Part shown: positions 1-8,796 of the stretch, one piece after another
Position numbering within the stretch: the stretch's first letter is position 1
Layout: each line of letters opens with the position of its first letter
Assembly: GCA_947588005.1 (NCBI GenBank)
Contig: CANPYE010000016.1
Coordinates: 1-32,193 of the forward strand
Length of the DNA stretch: 32,193 nt
Direction of reading: 5' to 3'
DNA from: an uncultured Lachnospiraceae bacterium
GTDB lineage: Bacteria > Bacillota > Clostridia > Lachnospirales > Lachnospiraceae
The notes under the pieces: generated by a model
Seen by the model: the letters and a program-made list of their open reading frames with translations, nothing else
Databases searched by the model: none
What the model was told of the DNA's origin: nothing
Program-made: the position numbers and the translations under genes

Positions 1-501
1 ATCCGGGAGACCAGCAATATCCCGATCATCATGATGAGCGCCAAGTCCACGGATCTGGACAAGATCCTGGGGCTGGGCACCGGCGCCGACGATTATGTGA
101 CGAAGCCGTTTAATACATTGGAGCTGACGGCCCGCGTCAAATCCCAGCTCAGACGGTATACGCAGCTGAATCCCAACAGCACGGCCCGCGAGGCGGAGAA
201 GAACGAGATCGCGATCCGCGGCCTGGTGATCAATAAGGACAACCACAAGGTCACGGTCTTCGACGAGGAGATCAAGCTGACGCCCATTGAGTTCGACATC
301 CTGTATCTGCTGGCGTCGAATCCGGGGAAGGTGTTCAGCACCGACGAGATCTTCGAGCGGGTCTGGAACGAGAAGGTCTACGAGGCCAACAATACCGTCA
401 TGGTACATATCCGCCGCCTGCGCGGCAAGATGAAGGAAGATACGAGGGAGAATAAGATCATCACCACAGTGTGGGGGGTAGGATACAAAATTGAGAAATG
501 A
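1..501 (+). CDS. OmpR/VanR-type response regulator, 5' end cut off by the window
   Basis: DNA-binding transcriptional regulator of a two-component system. The open frame is already running at base 1, so the N-terminal receiver part with the phospho-acceptor Asp lies outside the window. What remains shows the end of a receiver domain (PIIMMSAKS, then GADDYVTKPF with the conserved Lys) followed by a winged-helix Trans_reg_C domain from about base 215 (ELTPIEFDILYLLASNPGK-like recognition region, HIRRLRGKM, and the typical ending VWGVGYKIEK). The sequence resembles VanR-like regulators. It overlaps the kinase start by 11 bases, so the two are translationally coupled. Its likely target is the downstream membrane protein/ABC operon, but that rests on position only. 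Confidence 0.93.
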   Translation: MRETSNIPIIMMSAKSTDLDKILGLGTGADDYVTKPFNTLELTARVKSQLRRYTQLNPNSTAREAEKNEIAIRGLVINKDNHKVTVFDEEIKLTPIEFDILYLLASNPGKVFSTDEIFERVWNEKVYEANNTVMVHIRRLRGKMKEDTRENKIITTVWGVGYKIEK

Positions 502-1648
502 TATGAGCCGCAGGTACCATACCCGCGTCATTACCAACATCATTTACAGCGCGATTCTGGCCTGCCTGGTGGAAGCGTTCGTGGTTACGAACCTCTCCAT
601 GGTGGGCCGTTATGCCGTTGAGAACGGCAAAGAAGGGAGTCTGGCCGCCATGTTCTACCAGCCGGAGGCTCTCATTGTGGTACTGTATCTGATTTTAGGG
701 GTGGCGGTATTCGCGGTTACATTTCTCTTTCTTCAGCGGGACGCCCTGGAATATATCACGAAGATCTCCGCGGCCATGCAGAATATCGCGGCCGGCGATC
801 TGAATACCTCGGTGGAGGTGGTCGGAGACGACGAGTTCTCCGTGATGGCCGCCAATATCAACCGGATGGTGGAGGAGATCCGGGATCTGATGGATAAGGA
901 GCGGGAGTCGGAGCGGACGAAGAACGAGCTGATCACGAATGTGGCCCACGACCTGCGCACGCCGTTGACGTCCATTATCGGGTATCTGGAGCTGCTGTCC
1001 GGACCGGTGCAGCTGGAGCCGGAGATGCAGGAGAAATACATAAATATCACCTATACCAAGGCGAAACGTCTGCAGAAGCTGATCGAGGATCTGTTCGGCT
1101 TTACGAAGCTGAATTACGGAAAGATCTCCATGCGGGTGTCGCAGGTGGATATCATCAAGCTCTTAAGCCAGCTCCTGGAGGAATTCTACCCGAATTTCAT
1201 GGAGAAGGAGCTTTCCTATGAGCTGCAGAGCAATGTTCCGTCCCAGGTGATCACCGCGGACGGCAATCTCCTTGCCCGCCTGTTCGATAATCTTTTAGGC
1301 AACGCGATCAAGTACGGGGCCGAGGGAAAGAAGATCTTGGTGAAGGTTCACGCCGATGCGGAGTTTGTGACCGTGTCGGTGACGAATTACGGCTATGTGA
1401 TTCCGCAGGAGGAGCTTCCGCTCCTGTTTGAGAAATTCTACCGGGTGGAGCAGTCCCGTTCCACGAATACGGGGGGTACCGGCCTGGGATTGGCTATCGC
1501 CAAGAACATTGTAGAGATGCACGGCGGCACCATCGGCGTGACCAGCGATTTAAGCGGTACGGTGTTTACGGTGAAGCTGCAGGTGAATTTCGATATCAAT
1601 AAAGAGCATTTCGGGACTCCGGGGGACAGCCATGAATATGAGACGTAA
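491..1648 (+). CDS. VanS-like sensor histidine kinase with HAMP domain
   Basis: Membrane sensor kinase, 385 residues. Two membrane segments (about residues 13-35 and 58-81) flank a very short external loop of roughly 20 residues, so it probably senses within the membrane or through a partner protein. A HAMP domain follows (about 85-135), then the H-box with the autophosphorylated His153 in NVAHDLRTPLTSIIGYL, the N box (NLLGNAIKYG) and the G box (GGTGLGLAIAKNIVEMHGG). I chose the TTG at 491 because a GGGGGTAGGA-like ribosome binding site lies 7 bases upstream; the ATG at 503 is the alternative. It overlaps the regulator upstream and the next gene by 17 bases, so all three are probably co-transcribed. 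Confidence 0.93.
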   Translation: MRNDMSRRYHTRVITNIIYSAILACLVEAFVVTNLSMVGRYAVENGKEGSLAAMFYQPEALIVVLYLILGVAVFAVTFLFLQRDALEYITKISAAMQNIAAGDLNTSVEVVGDDEFSVMAANINRMVEEIRDLMDKERESERTKNELITNVAHDLRTPLTSIIGYLELLSGPVQLEPEMQEKYINITYTKAKRLQKLIEDLFGFTKLNYGKISMRVSQVDIIKLLSQLLEEFYPNFMEKELSYELQSNVPSQVITADGNLLARLFDNLLGNAIKYGAEGKKILVKVHADAEFVTVSVTNYGYVIPQEELPLLFEKFYRVEQSRSTNTGGTGLGLAIAKNIVEMHGGTIGVTSDLSGTVFTVKLQVNFDINKEHFGTPGDSHEYET

Positions 1649-4385
1649 ACTATTTGCAGGGCCCATACTGTGTATGCTGGCCCTGTCGGTCGTGTTAACG
1701 GCATCGACGGCGAGAGGTGCGGAGCCTGCGCCGGGGCCGGCTGTGACGCCAACGACAGAAGGTGCGGGGGCTGAACCTGCACCGGCTGTGACGCCGGCGG
1801 CAGAAGGTGCGAGGTCTGAGTCTGAGCCGGCTGTGGCGCCGGAGGCAGAAGGCGCGGGGTCTGAGTCTGAGCCGGTTGTGGCGCTGGCGGCAGAGGGGGC
1901 GGAAGCCGTGTCAACAACAGCAGCGGATGAGAGCGCTGAGGATTCGTCCTCCGCCGTACAGGAAATGCTTTCCGGCCGCGGCCTTTCCATGGATGTGTCC
2001 TACGGCTACGACAACCGTGCCAAAGGCGGCAGATATGTGCCGGTGGATGTGACTGTTTATAATCAGAACGGCGCGGAAGTTACGGGGAAGCTGAAGCTTC
2101 TGACCATGGAGTCGGATTACGATATCTACCGTTATGAATATCCGGTGACGATCCCGGCGGCGGGTGCGGCTGCGTCTCAGTCCGAGGACCTTGTCGGGGC
2201 CGGGAATACCGCGGATTCCGACGCGCCGCACTCCGCCGGCGTTCTTCATAAGCACGTCTATGTGCCGATGGGCAACCGCTCGGACCGGATGTTCGTCAGT
2301 CTGACGGATGCAGAGGACAATCTGATCCTTCACGAGCGGGTGGAACTGGATTTCAGCGTGGATATGCCGGAGCTTTTCATCGGAACGCTCACGGATTCTC
2401 CGGAGCTTTTGACGGCGTGGGACGGCATCGGCGTGGACTACAGCATGCTTCGGACCGAGGTGGTCAATTTCGATACGGAGACGTTTCCGAAGGACGAGAT
2501 GGGCCTGGATGTGATCGATGTGCTTTTGATCAGCAATTTCCGCATCCGCGATCTGTCCGCGGAGCAGAGCCAGGTGCTGGTGGAGTGGGTCCGCAGCGGC
2601 GGCACCATGATCCTTGGTACCGGAGAGCGGGCGGACGACACATTGGGAAGATTCGCTCCGGAGCTTCTGGAGGAGTCCTATGATCCGCCGGAGACCCGCG
2701 AGGTGGATATGGGCGACCGGTACGCCCAGGAAAGTCCGGACGACGCGACGCTGACGATCCCTTGCCTGGAGTTTTCTCTGGCCGGCGGGGACGTGATCTT
2801 CTCCGACGAGCAGCAGGCGCTGGTGGCGTCGGTCTCCTACGGAAAGGGGACAATCGCCGTAGCAGCTTATGATTTCGCGGATATTTCTGATTTCTGCAGC
2901 CGGAATCCGGCTTATTTGGACGATCTTCTGACGGCGGTTCTCGGAGAGAGCCGGCTGTCGGAGCTGTCCCAGGAGATATACAGCGGCAATTCGGACCGTT
3001 ACTGGTCGGTCCGCAATATGATCAACACGGGCAATGTCCGGCGGCTGCCGAATCTGAATCTTTATACGCTGGAGCTGGTCATTTATCTGCTTCTGACCGG
3101 CCTGGTCATCTATATTTTCCTGAAACAAAGAGATCTGACAGACTATTACCGCAGGACGGTAGTGGTTCTGTCGCTGCTGTTTACGGCGATCATTTATTTC
3201 ATGGGGAGCCGGACCCGTTTTACGGGAACCTTTTACAATTACGCCCGCTTTCTGGAGACGACCTTTGATTCGGTCAGCGAGACGTCCTATGTCAATATCC
3301 GCGCCCCCTATAACCGGGCTTATCAGGCGCGGGTGCCGTCCGGGTACTCGTTAAAGCCTGTCACACGGAGCTTTTACAGCGAGGAGAGCGCGCCGGGATT
3401 CACCGGCGGGGAATCGCCCACCGTGGATCTGAGCTTCGGCCCGGAGGAGACGGTGATCTCCATTCAGGGCGTTCCGGCCTTCGAACCGCGGTATTTTCAG
3501 ATGAACAAGGTGACGGAAAATACCGACTTTATCGGTTTCGACGGCGATCTGGAGATCGACGGCGGGAAGCTGACCGGGAGCGTCACGAATCTGTTTGCGG
3601 AGACCGTACGCGGCTGCACGCTTTTATTTAACAACCGGCTGATCTGTCTGGGCGATATGGAACCGGGACAGACGGTTGAGCTGGACGGTCTGGAGGCGCT
3701 TGAATATCCGAAGAACGCTTCCTATCAGGTGGCTGCTTATCTGTCCGGCGAAAGTGAATTTGAGCAGGCGGACATCAGCAGCGAGGAATATGTGGAGGCA
3801 TCGGAGAAATCTGATATGCTCAGCTTCTATTTGGACAACCATATGCCGTATTTCTCCGTTCCGAGCGCCAGGGTCATCGGATTTACGGATACTGCGGACG
3901 CAGGCGGCGCGCGGACCGGCCGGGACGGAGAAGGGATCACGATGGTTTCCTCGTCGGTGGCGGTTTATTCCAGCGATGAAACGGTGCTTTACCGGTCCGG
4001 TCTTGTGAAGACGCCGCGGGTACTGGGCGGGAGTTACGATTCCGAGGCAAACGTCCTTTACGGGATCGATCCGGTGACGCTGGAATACTCCTTCGGCACG
4101 GATGTGCAGGTGGAGAAGCTGGAGTTTGACTATGTATCCGAGGTATTTACGGAGACGGCCGGAAGCGACCTGGCGGTTTTTACCGGAAATATTTATTTCT
4201 ACAACCATCTGACCGGCGTTTACGACTGGATGGATCCGGAGAAGACGGAATACGGCGCGCACGAACTTCTGCCGTACCTGACGGACGGCAATCTGCTCAC
4301 GGTCCGCTATGTTTATGACAATGTCAATCAGTATAACTGGAACATTCTGCTTCCGATGCTGAATATCGTCGGGAGAGAATATTGA
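1632..4385 (+). CDS. Large secreted/membrane-anchored protein of an ABC-transporter operon, function unknown
   Basis: 917 residues. An N-terminal signal peptide (hydrophobic stretch to about residue 28, ending TARGA) is followed by a low-complexity region of 15-residue repeats (30-91), then a large extracytoplasmic domain. Residues about 240-450 look like a class I glutamine-amidotransferase-like or flavodoxin-like fold (VIDVLLISNFRIRDLS, VEWVRSGGTMILGTGERA), but no catalytic Cys/His set is evident. Two membrane segments (about 475-497 and 509-525), joined by a basic loop, precede a second extracytoplasmic domain of about 390 residues. It starts inside the kinase gene and is followed 21 bases later by an ABC ATPase, which suggests an extracytoplasmic partner of that transporter, by analogy with GldG-type auxiliary proteins. 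I do not recognise a named family with confidence. Confidence 0.85.
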   Translation: MNMRRKLFAGPILCMLALSVVLTASTARGAEPAPGPAVTPTTEGAGAEPAPAVTPAAEGARSESEPAVAPEAEGAGSESEPVVALAAEGAEAVSTTAADESAEDSSSAVQEMLSGRGLSMDVSYGYDNRAKGGRYVPVDVTVYNQNGAEVTGKLKLLTMESDYDIYRYEYPVTIPAAGAAASQSEDLVGAGNTADSDAPHSAGVLHKHVYVPMGNRSDRMFVSLTDAEDNLILHERVELDFSVDMPELFIGTLTDSPELLTAWDGIGVDYSMLRTEVVNFDTETFPKDEMGLDVIDVLLISNFRIRDLSAEQSQVLVEWVRSGGTMILGTGERADDTLGRFAPELLEESYDPPETREVDMGDRYAQESPDDATLTIPCLEFSLAGGDVIFSDEQQALVASVSYGKGTIAVAAYDFADISDFCSRNPAYLDDLLTAVLGESRLSELSQEIYSGNSDRYWSVRNMINTGNVRRLPNLNLYTLELVIYLLLTGLVIYIFLKQRDLTDYYRRTVVVLSLLFTAIIYFMGSRTRFTGTFYNYARFLETTFDSVSETSYVNIRAPYNRAYQARVPSGYSLKPVTRSFYSEESAPGFTGGESPTVDLSFGPEETVISIQGVPAFEPRYFQMNKVTENTDFIGFDGDLEIDGGKLTGSVTNLFAETVRGCTLLFNNRLICLGDMEPGQTVELDGLEALEYPKNASYQVAAYLSGESEFEQADISSEEYVEASEKSDMLSFYLDNHMPYFSVPSARVIGFTDTADAGGARTGRDGEGITMVSSSVAVYSSDETVLYRSGLVKTPRVLGGSYDSEANVLYGIDPVTLEYSFGTDVQVEKLEFDYVSEVFTETAGSDLAVFTGNIYFYNHLTGVYDWMDPEKTEYGAHELLPYLTDGNLLTVRYVYDNVNQYNWNILLPMLNIVGREY
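1719..1904 (+). repeat. In-frame 45-bp repeats encoding Ala/Glu/Pro-rich 15-residue units
   Basis: Four degenerate units lie just after the signal peptide of the 917-residue protein. The EGA triplet recurs at residues 43, 58, 73 and 88, exactly 15 residues apart, with ESEPAVAP-like text between. The last two units are closest in DNA sequence. This is probably a flexible linker that changes length by slippage or unequal recombination. Confidence 0.8.
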
Positions 4386-4406
4386 TTCATCGCGGGGAGG
4401 AATACG

Positions 4407-5357
4407 ATGCTGCGAATTGAGAATCTGAAGAAGGTCTTTGGCCGTACGGTGGCCCTGGACGGACTGAACATGACGGTGGAGCAGGGGGCGCTCTACGGAT
4501 TCGTGGGACCTAACGGGGCCGGCAAGACGACGACGATCAAGACGGTTATCGGTCTTCTGGCGCCGGACGAGGGGCGCGTGCTGGTCGGCGGCATCGATGT
4601 GGACAAAGAGCCGGACCGGGTCATGGCGCGCATCGGCTACGTGCCGGATTCCTTCGGCGTGTATGACAATCTGAAGGTATCGGAGTACATGGAATTTTTC
4701 GCGTCCTGCTATGGGCTTACGGGGCTGAAGGCAAGAAAACGGGCGCAGATGCTTTTGGAGCAGGTGGGCCTGGACGACAAGGCGGATTTCTACGTGGAAG
4801 GACTCTCCCGCGGTATGCAGCAGCGTCTCTGCCTTGCAAGGGCGCTGATTCATAATCCGCCGGTTCTGATCATGGATGAGCCGACGGCCGGTCTGGATCC
4901 GCGGACCCGGTATGAGTTTAAGGAGATATTAAAAGAACTGCAGAGCCAGGGGAAGACGATCCTGATCAGTTCTCATATCCTGCCGGAGCTTGCGGAGATC
5001 TGCACGGATATCGGCGTGGTGGATCAGGGCCGGATGGTATTTGAGGGAAGCATGGAGGAGATCCTGGAGCAGATCAATGTGGCCAGCCCGCTTCTGATCT
5101 CCGTAAGCGGGAGCCAACAGGAGGCGCTTAAGCTTCTGCGGGCCCACCCGGAGGTGGAGACGATCACGATCCGGGAGGAAGAAATCGTGGTGGGATTTTC
5201 CGGCGATAAGAAGGACGAAGGAGCCCTGCTTAAGCAGCTGATCGACGCGGGAGTGAATGTCTACGGCTTTATGCGGGAGCGGGGGAATCTGGAGTCTGTG
5301 TTTATGCAGATCACGGATCACAGCGGCGAGGAGGTGGTACTGATCCATGAGGATTAA
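4407..5357 (+). CDS. ABC transporter ATP-binding protein (CcmA/ABC-2 type)
   Basis: Cytoplasmic ATPase, 316 residues, that would energise the permease encoded next. Walker A GPNGAGKT is at residues 34-41, the signature LSRGMQQRL at about 133, Walker B VLIMDEPTAGLD at about 153-164, and the switch His in LISSHILPEL follows. A C-terminal extension of about 90 residues (after residue 220) is typical of ABC-2 exporters of the drug, bacteriocin or Gld type. A GGGGAGG ribosome binding site lies 6 bases before the ATG. It overlaps the permease gene by 11 bases. The substrate cannot be read from the sequence. Confidence 0.95.
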   Translation: MLRIENLKKVFGRTVALDGLNMTVEQGALYGFVGPNGAGKTTTIKTVIGLLAPDEGRVLVGGIDVDKEPDRVMARIGYVPDSFGVYDNLKVSEYMEFFASCYGLTGLKARKRAQMLLEQVGLDDKADFYVEGLSRGMQQRLCLARALIHNPPVLIMDEPTAGLDPRTRYEFKEILKELQSQGKTILISSHILPELAEICTDIGVVDQGRMVFEGSMEEILEQINVASPLLISVSGSQQEALKLLRAHPEVETITIREEEIVVGFSGDKKDEGALLKQLIDAGVNVYGFMRERGNLESVFMQITDHSGEEVVLIHED

Positions 5358-6228
5358 TCCGATTTATCGGCAGGAAAGCCGGGCGGGAGCCAGGTCGTTT
5401 AAGCTGCCCCTCATTATTCTGGGATTCAATTCCGTACTGGCGGTCGTGGCGCTTCTCTATATGTACTCGATGATCGCGCAGGTGCGCCTGACGGCGGAGA
5501 TTCAGTATTCCAGCTTTCTGGGACTTTACAGCTTTGTGGCTACGATGGAGTTCGTACTGCTTCTGTTTATCATTCCCGGTCTGACCGCGGGAAGCATCAG
5601 CGGCGAGCGGGAGAGGCAGACTCTGGAACTGATGCTGACGACCCGGCTGAAAGCGTCGGATATCGTGGCCGGCAAGCTGGTCCAGGGGCTGTCGACGGTA
5701 TTTCTGCTGATCGTGTCCAGCTTCCCGATCCTGGGGCTGGTCTTCATTTACGGCGGAGTGACCATGCCGGATGTGGGTCTGCTGCTTTTATGCTACGTGG
5801 TGACGGCGGTGCTTCTGGGAAGCGCCGGGCTTTTCTGCTCCGCGCTTATGCGGCGGTCTACGATGGCGACGGTAACCGCGTATCTTGTGGTGGTTGTTCT
5901 GAACGCGGGGACGCTGGTGGTGAATTACCTGGCGGACGGTCTTGGGGAAATGACCCTGACCGGCGGAAACGCGGCGGCCGGATGGCCGATGTATCTGCTG
6001 CTCTGGAATCCGGCGGCTACCTTCCAGACGGTCTTAAACAGCCAGATGGGCAGCGGAAGCGGACTCGCTCCTTTTTTCCCGCAGCTGGAACGGATCGCGG
6101 ATATGGGGCTGGCCGGCCGGTACTGGCTGCCGCTTAGTATGGCCCTGCAGCTTTTGCTGGCGGCCTGCTTCCTTTGGGGGGCGGTGAGAAATACGAAGCC
6201 GGGACGGCGGGGCCGCAGACGCGGGTAG
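5347..6228 (+). CDS. ABC-2 type transporter permease
   Basis: Integral membrane subunit, 293 residues, with about six membrane segments. The first follows a short basic N terminus, and the sequence TAGSISGERERQTLELMLTTRLKASDIVAGKL between the second and third segments is the family's conserved cytoplasmic coupling motif. The C terminus is a short Arg/Gly-rich tail (GRRGRRRG). It overlaps the ATPase gene by 11 bases and is the last gene of this operon; the next gene has its own promoter. Family assignment is firm, substrate unknown. Confidence 0.92.
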   Translation: MRINPIYRQESRAGARSFKLPLIILGFNSVLAVVALLYMYSMIAQVRLTAEIQYSSFLGLYSFVATMEFVLLLFIIPGLTAGSISGERERQTLELMLTTRLKASDIVAGKLVQGLSTVFLLIVSSFPILGLVFIYGGVTMPDVGLLLLCYVVTAVLLGSAGLFCSALMRRSTMATVTAYLVVVVLNAGTLVVNYLADGLGEMTLTGGNAAAGWPMYLLLWNPAATFQTVLNSQMGSGSGLAPFFPQLERIADMGLAGRYWLPLSMALQLLLAACFLWGAVRNTKPGRRGRRRG

Positions 6229-6280
6229 CGGACATATGAGGCTGCGTGCAGGAAGCGTATGAACTGCTGCGCTGTAATAC

Positions 6281-6309
6281 TTGCACTTTATGGCATATTT
6301 TGGTATTAT
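6281..6309 (+). promoter_or_regulatory. Sigma-A-type promoter of the YdjI/YdjG/YdjH-like operon
   Basis: TTGCAC (6281-6286), a 17-base spacer and TATTAT (6304-6309) give a near-consensus housekeeping promoter. It lies 55 bases before the ATG at 6364. It marks a transcription boundary after the ABC permease gene and argues against the upstream in-frame ATG at 6259, which lies ahead of the promoter. I see no sigma-W-like sequence here, although the Bacillus counterpart operon is sigma-W dependent. Confidence 0.7.
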
Positions 6310-6363
6310 GATTATATATGGTTTTCTGTAAATGATTCATCTGCTGATAAGGAGGAGAGAAAG

Positions 6364-7629
6364 ATGGGAATTATCAAAGCGGCAGCATCTGCAGTAAGCG
6401 GCGCTTTGGCCGACCAGTGGCTGGAGGTCATTGAAGCGGACAATATGGGCGACCAGACCGTGTTCACCAAAGGAGTGGCGGTGCGGAAAGGCTCGAACAC
6501 GAAGGGGACGGAGAACACGGTGTCCAACGGCTCCGTGATCCATGTCTATCCGAATCAGTTCATGATGCTGGTAGACGGCGGCAAGGTCGTGGATTATACG
6601 GCGGAGGAAGGGTATTATACCGTAAATAATTCTTCTCTCCCGTCCCTGTTCAACGGCCAGTTCGGCGATACGCTGAAGGAGTCCTTTAACCGTATCAAAT
6701 ACGGCGGCGTGACGCCTGCCTCTCAGAAAGTATATTATGTAAACCTTCAGGAAATCAAGGGCATCAAGTTCGGTACCCGCAATCCGATCAACTATTTTGA
6801 TACCTTCTATAATTCCGAGCTGTTTTTGAGGGCTCACGGCACTTATTCCATCAAGATCACCGATCCGCTTCTGTTCTATGCGGAGGTGATCCCGAAGAAT
6901 GCGGATAAGGTGGAGATCGATTCCGTCAACGAGCAGTATCTGGATGAATTTCTGGAGGCGCTGCAGTCTTCCATCAATCAGATGTCGGCGGACGGAACCC
7001 GTATTTCCTTCGTGTCGTCCAAGGCCCGTGAGCTGGGCAAATATATGGCGGATACGCTGGATGAGGACTGGAAGCGGATGCGCGGCATCGAGATCCAGTC
7101 GGTGGGTCTGGCCAGCGTCTCCTACGACGAGGAGTCCCAGAAGCTTATCAATATGCGCAATCAGGGCGCGATGCTTTCCGATCCGTCGGTGCGCGAAGGC
7201 TATGTCCAGGGCGCGGTGGCGCGCGGCATGGAGGCCGCCGGTTCCAACGCGAACGGCGCTATGGCCGGCTTCATGGGTATGGGTATGGGCATGAACGCAG
7301 GCGGCGGCTTTATGGGCGCGGCGTCTGCATCCAATATGCAGCAGATGCAGATGCAGCAGAGCGCGCAGCCCCGGGCGGCCGCAGCGCCGGCTGGAAGCTG
7401 GACCTGCAGCTGCGGTGCGGTAAACACCGGCAAATTCTGCAGCGAGTGCGGCAAGCCGGCTCCTGCGCCGGCGGGTACATGGACCTGTTCCTGTGGTGCG
7501 GTAAATAGCGGTAAATTCTGCAGCGAGTGCGGCAAGCCGGCCCCGGCTCCTTCCGGAGAATGGACCTGTTCCTGCGGCGCGGTGAATACTGGAAAGTTCT
7601 GCAGCGAGTGCGGCAAACCGAGACAGTAA
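6364..7629 (+). CDS. SPFH-domain (virion core-like, YdjI-type) protein with three C-terminal zinc ribbons
   Basis: 421 residues. The N-terminal two thirds form an SPFH/band-7-like domain of the YdjI family (starts GIIKAAASAVSGALADQWLEVIEADNM), a family linked to membrane microdomains and envelope stress in Bacillus. A Gly/Met-rich hinge follows, then three near-identical zinc ribbons, each WTCSCGAVN.GKFCSECGKP with four Cys (CxC and CxxC pairs). The start at 6364 is chosen because AAGGAGGAG lies 8-14 bases upstream and family members begin here. It is the first gene of a three-gene unit with the next two genes. In Bacillus the equivalent set includes pspA; none is seen here. Probable role: scaffold of a membrane stress complex (inference from family). 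Confidence 0.88.
   Translation: MGIIKAAASAVSGALADQWLEVIEADNMGDQTVFTKGVAVRKGSNTKGTENTVSNGSVIHVYPNQFMMLVDGGKVVDYTAEEGYYTVNNSSLPSLFNGQFGDTLKESFNRIKYGGVTPASQKVYYVNLQEIKGIKFGTRNPINYFDTFYNSELFLRAHGTYSIKITDPLLFYAEVIPKNADKVEIDSVNEQYLDEFLEALQSSINQMSADGTRISFVSSKARELGKYMADTLDEDWKRMRGIEIQSVGLASVSYDEESQKLINMRNQGAMLSDPSVREGYVQGAVARGMEAAGSNANGAMAGFMGMGMGMNAGGGFMGAASASNMQQMQMQQSAQPRAAAAPAGSWTCSCGAVNTGKFCSECGKPAPAPAGTWTCSCGAVNSGKFCSECGKPAPAPSGEWTCSCGAVNTGKFCSECGKPRQ
7399..7629 (+). repeat. Three 81-bp units encoding zinc ribbons
   Basis: The Trp codon that opens each unit falls at 7399, 7480 and 7561, an exact 81-bp (27-residue) period; the last unit is cut short by the stop codon. Coding sequence is nearly identical across the Cys-rich core, with most differences synonymous, and diverges in the Pro/Ala linkers. 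This suggests recent duplication under protein-level selection. Confidence 0.9.
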
Positions 7630-7650
7630 CGGATAAGCCGGAGAATCAGT

Positions 7651-8796
7651 ATGGCGACGATAACATTTAAATGTCCTAATTGCGGAGGCGGGCTCCAGTT
7701 TGATCCCGCCTCCCAGAAGTATAAATGTGAATACTGCCTGTCGAAGTTTACGCAGGAGGAACTGGAGAGCCTGGCGCCGGACAAGGCGGGGGAGCAGAGT
7801 GCTCCGGAGGTGGATGCAGCCTTTGGAAGCGCCGGAGACGCTGCCAAACGGCCGGGAAGAACGGGTGGTGCCGGAGCGGGCGATGCGGATGCGCGCCGTG
7901 GAAACACCTCTGCCGCTGCCAGGGCCGTCATTTATACCTGTCCCAGCTGCGGCGCGGAGATCGTGACCGACGAGACGACGGCGGCGACCTTCTGCTTCTA
8001 CTGCCATAACCCGGTGGTTCTGCAGGGCCGGCTCGACGGCTCTTACGAGCCGGATTATGTCATTCCGTTTTCGATCGATAAGGCGAAGGCGCGGGAGATC
8101 TTTCTGGGGTGGCTGAAGAAAAAGAAATTTGTCCCGAGATCGTTCTATTCGGAAGAACAGATCGAGAAGATGACGGGCGTTTATTTTCCGTACTGGACAT
8201 ACAGCTGCCGGGCGGAAGGCCATCTGGAGGCGGAAGGAACCAAAGAGTCCCGGACCTGGGTTCAGGGTTCTACCAGATATACGGAGAACCGGCGGTACGG
8301 TATCGTGCGCGACGGCCAGATGGATGTGGAGCACGTCACCCGCAACGCCCTTAAGAAGGCGGACCGGAAGCTGGCGGAGGGCGTCATGCCCTTTGAGATG
8401 AAGGCTATGAAGCCCTTTTCCATGGGATATCTGTCCGGATTTATGGCGGAGAAACGCGATATCGAGCATAATGAGTTCGATCAGGAAGTAGAGGATGAGG
8501 TTCGCAATTACGCCGCATCCAATCTCATGAACAGCATAAGCGACTATTCGAATGTACAGACGCAGATCCGGAAGGTGGATCTTAAGGACGCCCGCTGGAG
8601 CTACGCGCTGATGCCGGTGTGGACGCTGACCTATAAGGACAGCGGCAGCGGACAGATCTATTATTTCGCGTGCAACGGCCAGACCGGCAAGGTATGCGGA
8701 AAGCTGCCCATCGATAAGGTGAAGCTGGGTATCTTCTTTGCGGAGATCTTCGCGCCGCTGTTCGCGGTGCTGATGCTCGTGGGGTATTTTCTATGA
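7651..8796 (+). CDS. YdjG-like protein with two zinc ribbons and a C-terminal membrane segment
   Basis: 381 residues. The first zinc ribbon has Cys8, Cys11, Cys26, Cys29 (TFIIB-like, FKCPNCGGGL...KCEYCLSKF); the second has Cys97, Cys100, Cys115, Cys118. Between them is an Ala/Gly/Asp-rich linker (about 45-92). The central domain (VIPFSIDKAKAREIFLGWLKKKKFVPRSF, YFPYWTYSCRAEG) is the conserved body of this family, and the protein ends in one hydrophobic segment (about 358-381). It sits between SPFH and TPM genes, the same three families as Bacillus ydjG-ydjH-ydjI but in a different order. The biochemical role is unknown; a membrane-anchored adaptor is plausible. Confidence 0.85.
   Translation: MATITFKCPNCGGGLQFDPASQKYKCEYCLSKFTQEELESLAPDKAGEQSAPEVDAAFGSAGDAAKRPGRTGGAGAGDADARRGNTSAAARAVIYTCPSCGAEIVTDETTAATFCFYCHNPVVLQGRLDGSYEPDYVIPFSIDKAKAREIFLGWLKKKKFVPRSFYSEEQIEKMTGVYFPYWTYSCRAEGHLEAEGTKESRTWVQGSTRYTENRRYGIVRDGQMDVEHVTRNALKKADRKLAEGVMPFEMKAMKPFSMGYLSGFMAEKRDIEHNEFDQEVEDEVRNYAASNLMNSISDYSNVQTQIRKVDLKDARWSYALMPVWTLTYKDSGSGQIYYFACNGQTGKVCGKLPIDKVKLGIFFAEIFAPLFAVLMLVGYFL

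Noticed and set aside
1911-3128. A 405-codon antisense open frame inside the 917-residue protein gene
   Set aside because: No domain, no ribosome binding site, composition of a codon-bias shadow. The same holds for long antisense frames at 3624-4853, 10518-11696 and 28216-29457.
6259-6363. Upstream in-frame start for the SPFH gene
   Set aside because: The ATG at 6259 precedes the promoter at 6281-6309 and has no ribosome binding site; the ATG at 6364 has AAGGAGGAG and matches the family start.
6337-8469. A 710-codon open frame on the - strand opposite the SPFH and zinc-ribbon genes
   Set aside because: It is antisense to two genes with clear families and strong ribosome binding sites. Its translation is rich in His, Arg and Leu without recognisable domains, as expected from GC-rich codon bias on the other strand.
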